A DNA stretch of 64,000 nt from Quatrionicoccus australiensis (GTDB lineage Bacteria; Pseudomonadota; Gammaproteobacteria; Burkholderiales; Rhodocyclaceae). The position numbers were made by a program, and so were the translations under genes. Below the pieces are notes generated by a model, which saw only the letters and a program-made list of their open reading frames with translations, did no database searches and was not told where the DNA came from. The stretch covers positions 1,586,001 to 1,650,000 of the forward strand of contig NZ_JAHBAH010000001.1 of NCBI RefSeq assembly GCF_020510425.1, read 5' to 3'. Positions 62,191 to 64,000 of the stretch are shown in pieces. Every line of letters begins with the position of its first letter. Within the stretch, counting starts at the first letter, position 1.

Positions 62191-62991
62191 TCAGGCATTG
62201 ACGCCGAACAATTCGGCGTAGGCGGAATGGTTGTGGATGGATTCGAAGTTCTCCGAGCTCACTTTCCACTCGGCGATACGCGGCTCGTGCATGAGGCGCA
62301 GCGCAATGTCACGCACCAGATCTTCGACAAACTTCGGGTTGTCGTATGCGCGCTCGGTAACCCATTTCTCGTCAGGCCGCTTCAACAGGCCGAACACCTC
62401 GCAGGAGGCTTCCTCTTCGGCGATCCGGACCAGTTCCTCGATCGCCATCGGTTCACGCAAACGCGCTTCCAGGGTGATGTGCGAGCGCTGGTTGTGGGCG
62501 CCGTAAGCAGAGATCTTCTTCGAGCAAGGACACAGGCTGGTCACCGGCGCGACCACGCGCAAGCTCAGGCGGGCGGGCTCGCCGCAACGCTGCTCGAGGA
62601 TCAGCGTCGTATCGTAATCAAGCAGGCTCGAAACGCCGGACACCGGGGCCGACTTGCGAATGAACCAGGGGAAGGCTAGTTCGATCCGCCCGCTTTGCGC
62701 TTCCAGACGGCGCAGCATGTCGGCGAGCAGCGCAAAAAGGCCGTTCTGGGTTAGTGGACCGTCCTGCGCCTCGACCAGCTCAACGAAACGCGACATGTGG
62801 GTTCCCTTGACCTCGGGTGGCAGGCCGACCGTAAGGGCCATGGTCGCCACGGTCGCCTGAACGACACCTTCGGCCGTTTCGAGCTGCAGCGGATAGCGCA
62901 TTCCCTTGATGCCGACCTGCTGGATGGCAAGACTGCGAGTGTCGGCAAAGGCCTGCACATCGGGCAGGAAAAAATGATCGGGAGCATTCAT
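62191..62991 (-). CDS. folE2: GTP cyclohydrolase IB
   Basis: 266 residues with [17 protein letters not shown] (metal-site Cys and His) and [15 protein letters not shown]. FolE2 opens GTP for folate and tetrahydropterin synthesis and is used where zinc is short. Here it sits in the lipid/stress cluster, which suggests a pterin need there. Confidence 0.9.
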   Translation of the reverse strand: MNAPDHFFLPDVQAFADTRSLAIQQVGIKGMRYPLQLETAEGVVQATVATMALTVGLPPEVKGTHMSRFVELVEAQDGPLTQNGLFALLADMLRRLEAQSGRIELAFPWFIRKSAPVSGVSSLLDYDTTLILEQRCGEPARLSLRVVAPVTSLCPCSKKISAYGAHNQRSHITLEARLREPMAIEELVRIAEEEASCEVFGLLKRPDEKWVTERAYDNPKFVEDLVRDIALRLMHEPRIAEWKVSSENFESIHNHSAYAELFGVNA

Positions 62992-63012
62992 CGCGGTTTC
63001 TCCTGCAGCGGC

Positions 63013-63570
63013 TTATTTGAGGAATTCATCAATCTTGGCAAGCAGGGCCTTGCTGTCCGGCCGGGTCATGCTGCCGAATGCAACGACCTGAGTGGCATCG
63101 CGATTGATCAGGTATTTGTGGAAGTTCCAGCGCGGCCGGCTGTCTGTAATCTGTGCCAGCTGCAGATAAAAAGGATTCGCCTCTTTTCCCTTGACCGTGC
63201 TCTTGGCGACCATCGGAAACTGGACGCCATAGGTCAGCCGGCAAAAATCGGCGATTTCCTTGCTGTTGCCGGGCTCCTGATCGCCAAAATCATTGGAAGG
63301 AAAGCCCAGCACCACCAGCCCCTTGTCCTTGAGCCGCGCATAGAGCTTTTCCAGACCGTCGTACTGCGAGGTGAAGCCGCAGTAGCTCGCCGTGTTGACG
63401 ACCAGAATCACCTTGCCCTGATATTGGCAAAGCGGCATCGGCTTGCCGTCGAGCAAATTGGCAAAGCTGTGATTGAGCAGCGCCGGACATTCGCCAGCCA
63501 GCGCGGGGGGCGCAACACCGAGGGAAAGCAGGCCGGCAATACCGAACAAGCGCTTGATCCGGGAAATCAT
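63013..63570 (-). CDS. exported glutathione-peroxidase-like protein
   Basis: 185 residues from ATG 63570. A Sec signal (LFGIAGLLSLGVAPPALA) is followed by the GPx fold: VNTASYCGFTSQYDGLEKLY with the peroxidatic Cys, GFPSNDFGDQEPG and WNFHKYLIN. Reduces peroxides outside the cytoplasm. Confidence 0.85.
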   Translation of the reverse strand: MISRIKRLFGIAGLLSLGVAPPALAGECPALLNHSFANLLDGKPMPLCQYQGKVILVVNTASYCGFTSQYDGLEKLYARLKDKGLVVLGFPSNDFGDQEPGNSKEIADFCRLTYGVQFPMVAKSTVKGKEANPFYLQLAQITDSRPRWNFHKYLINRDATQVVAFGSMTRPDSKALLAKIDEFLK

Positions 63571-63587
63571 GTCCAACTCCTTTGCGG

Positions 63588-63602
63588 TTTGTCCTAGACA
63601 AA
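63588..63602. promoter_or_regulatory. palindromic operator TTTGTC-CTA-GACAAA
   Basis: Perfect 6-bp arms with 3-nt spacer, 18 bp upstream of the GPx-like start. A related site TTTGTACTGGACAAA stands at 63662-63676. Half-sites (TTTGTC) occur between them. Likely sites for the divergent MerR-type protein. Confidence 0.6.
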
Positions 63603-63661
63603 TATGGCGTTTGTCCGTAAGATAACCAGCGAAAGTTATATTGTCAACGGTTTGTCGAACA

Positions 63662-63676
63662 TTTGTACTGGACAAA
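63662..63676. promoter_or_regulatory. palindromic operator TTTGTACTGGACAAA
   Basis: Imperfect palindrome that ends just before the MerR start at 63678, fitting autoregulation. Confidence 0.55.
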
Positions 63677-63677
63677 T

Positions 63678-64000
63678 ATGAACACCATCAACTTCAGCAT
63701 TGCCGCTGTCGAACGCGACACAGGACTCTCCAAGGATGTACTGCGCATGTGGGAGCGGCGTTATGGCTTCCCCAATCCGGGCCGCGATGCTAACGGCGAG
63801 CGGCTTTATCCGGCCGCCCAGGTTGAACGGCTGAGCACGATAAAACGCTTGATGGATCAAGGACATCGACCAGGAAAGCTGATGCTTGCCTCAACCGAAG
63901 AGCTGGCACTACTGGCACCGAAAGCCGGGAAAAGCAGCCTGAAAAAAGCCGGCGGTTGCGCAGATGAGCTCGAGGACTTACTCGCGCTGATCAAACAACA
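63678..64000 (+). CDS. MerR-family regulator, 3' end cut by window edge
   Basis: 107 residues visible: FSIAAVERDTGLSKDVLRMWERRYGFPNPGRDANGERLYP is the winged-helix domain of the LitR/CarH-like MerR group, which carries a cobalamin-binding light-sensing part further on. That part would lie beyond the window. It is divergent from the GPx-folE2-cfa cluster. Confidence 0.8.
   Translation, partial: MNTINFSIAAVERDTGLSKDVLRMWERRYGFPNPGRDANGERLYPAAQVERLSTIKRLMDQGHRPGKLMLASTEELALLAPKAGKSSLKKAGGCADELEDLLALIKQ

Overview
The window shows two unlike parts. Positions 1 to about 26,248 are the right-hand part of an integrated mobile element; its left end lies outside the window. Positions from about 26,249 onward are ordinary betaproteobacterial chromosome. 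The class A RNase P RNA, the rsmI-yraN-diaA-dolP block, the long leuA next to an Lrp-type gene, the TRAP transporter with a TatT-like partner and the high-GC codon use suggest a Rhodocyclaceae member (Dechloromonas/Azonexus-like). That name is inference.

The element ends at the 3' half of a tRNA with a CAT anticodon (26249-26295), next to a leftward tyrosine recombinase (24530-25999). An IncQ-type RepC (17809-18813) with a row of about seven 20-21 bp iterons (18870-19012) suggests an integrated plasmid that can or could replicate. To the right of the iterons lie about 2.9 kb with no credible protein gene, then a sigma-factor-like gene (21933), a DUF5710 membrane protein, an H-NS-like protein and a hypothetical gene. 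To the left of repC is a mostly leftward cargo: a lytic transglycosylase, an archaic chaperone-usher pilus cluster with two spore-coat-U-type subunits, several unknown small proteins, an outer-membrane-barrel-like protein, a lipoprotein, a repeat-rich exported protein and a MobC-like small protein. A long coiled-coil protein runs off the left edge.

The most striking signal is a 31-bp promoter-like motif, consensus GCGCCTATGR-N10-GTGGTTATACG. It occurs eleven times, always with exactly 15 nt between the GCGCC and GTGGTTATAC blocks. It sits just before the cargo transcription units, and its one inverted copy precedes the only rightward gene in that zone. The element's own sigma-like protein (21933-22604) is the obvious candidate reader. 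The intergenic gaps also hold several likely small RNAs that end in intrinsic terminators (about 8618-8718, 11327-11401, 12994-13088, 13131-13198, 7203-7300), a family of TCGCCA/TGGCGA inverted repeats, and TGAGTAnnTGAGTA direct repeats. Together they suggest a self-contained regulatory network.

The chromosome then carries: a serralysin-type protease; a cardiolipin synthase; a CHASE2 / FecR-like / TPR-CHAT group; LeuE-type exporter; rnpB; adhP; an Lrp regulator divergent from leuA; pyrC; rsmI divergent from yraN-HIRAN-diaA-dolP; a TRAP transporter; a diguanylate cyclase; and a leftward lipid/stress cluster (NTF2-like, SDR, DUF3833, MFS, chalcone-isomerase-like, cfa, DUF1365, FAD oxidoreductase, folE2, GPx-like). 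A MerR-type gene cut by the right edge lies next to palindromic TTTGTC-N3-GACAAA sites. This arrangement resembles LitR-type light-responsive loci.
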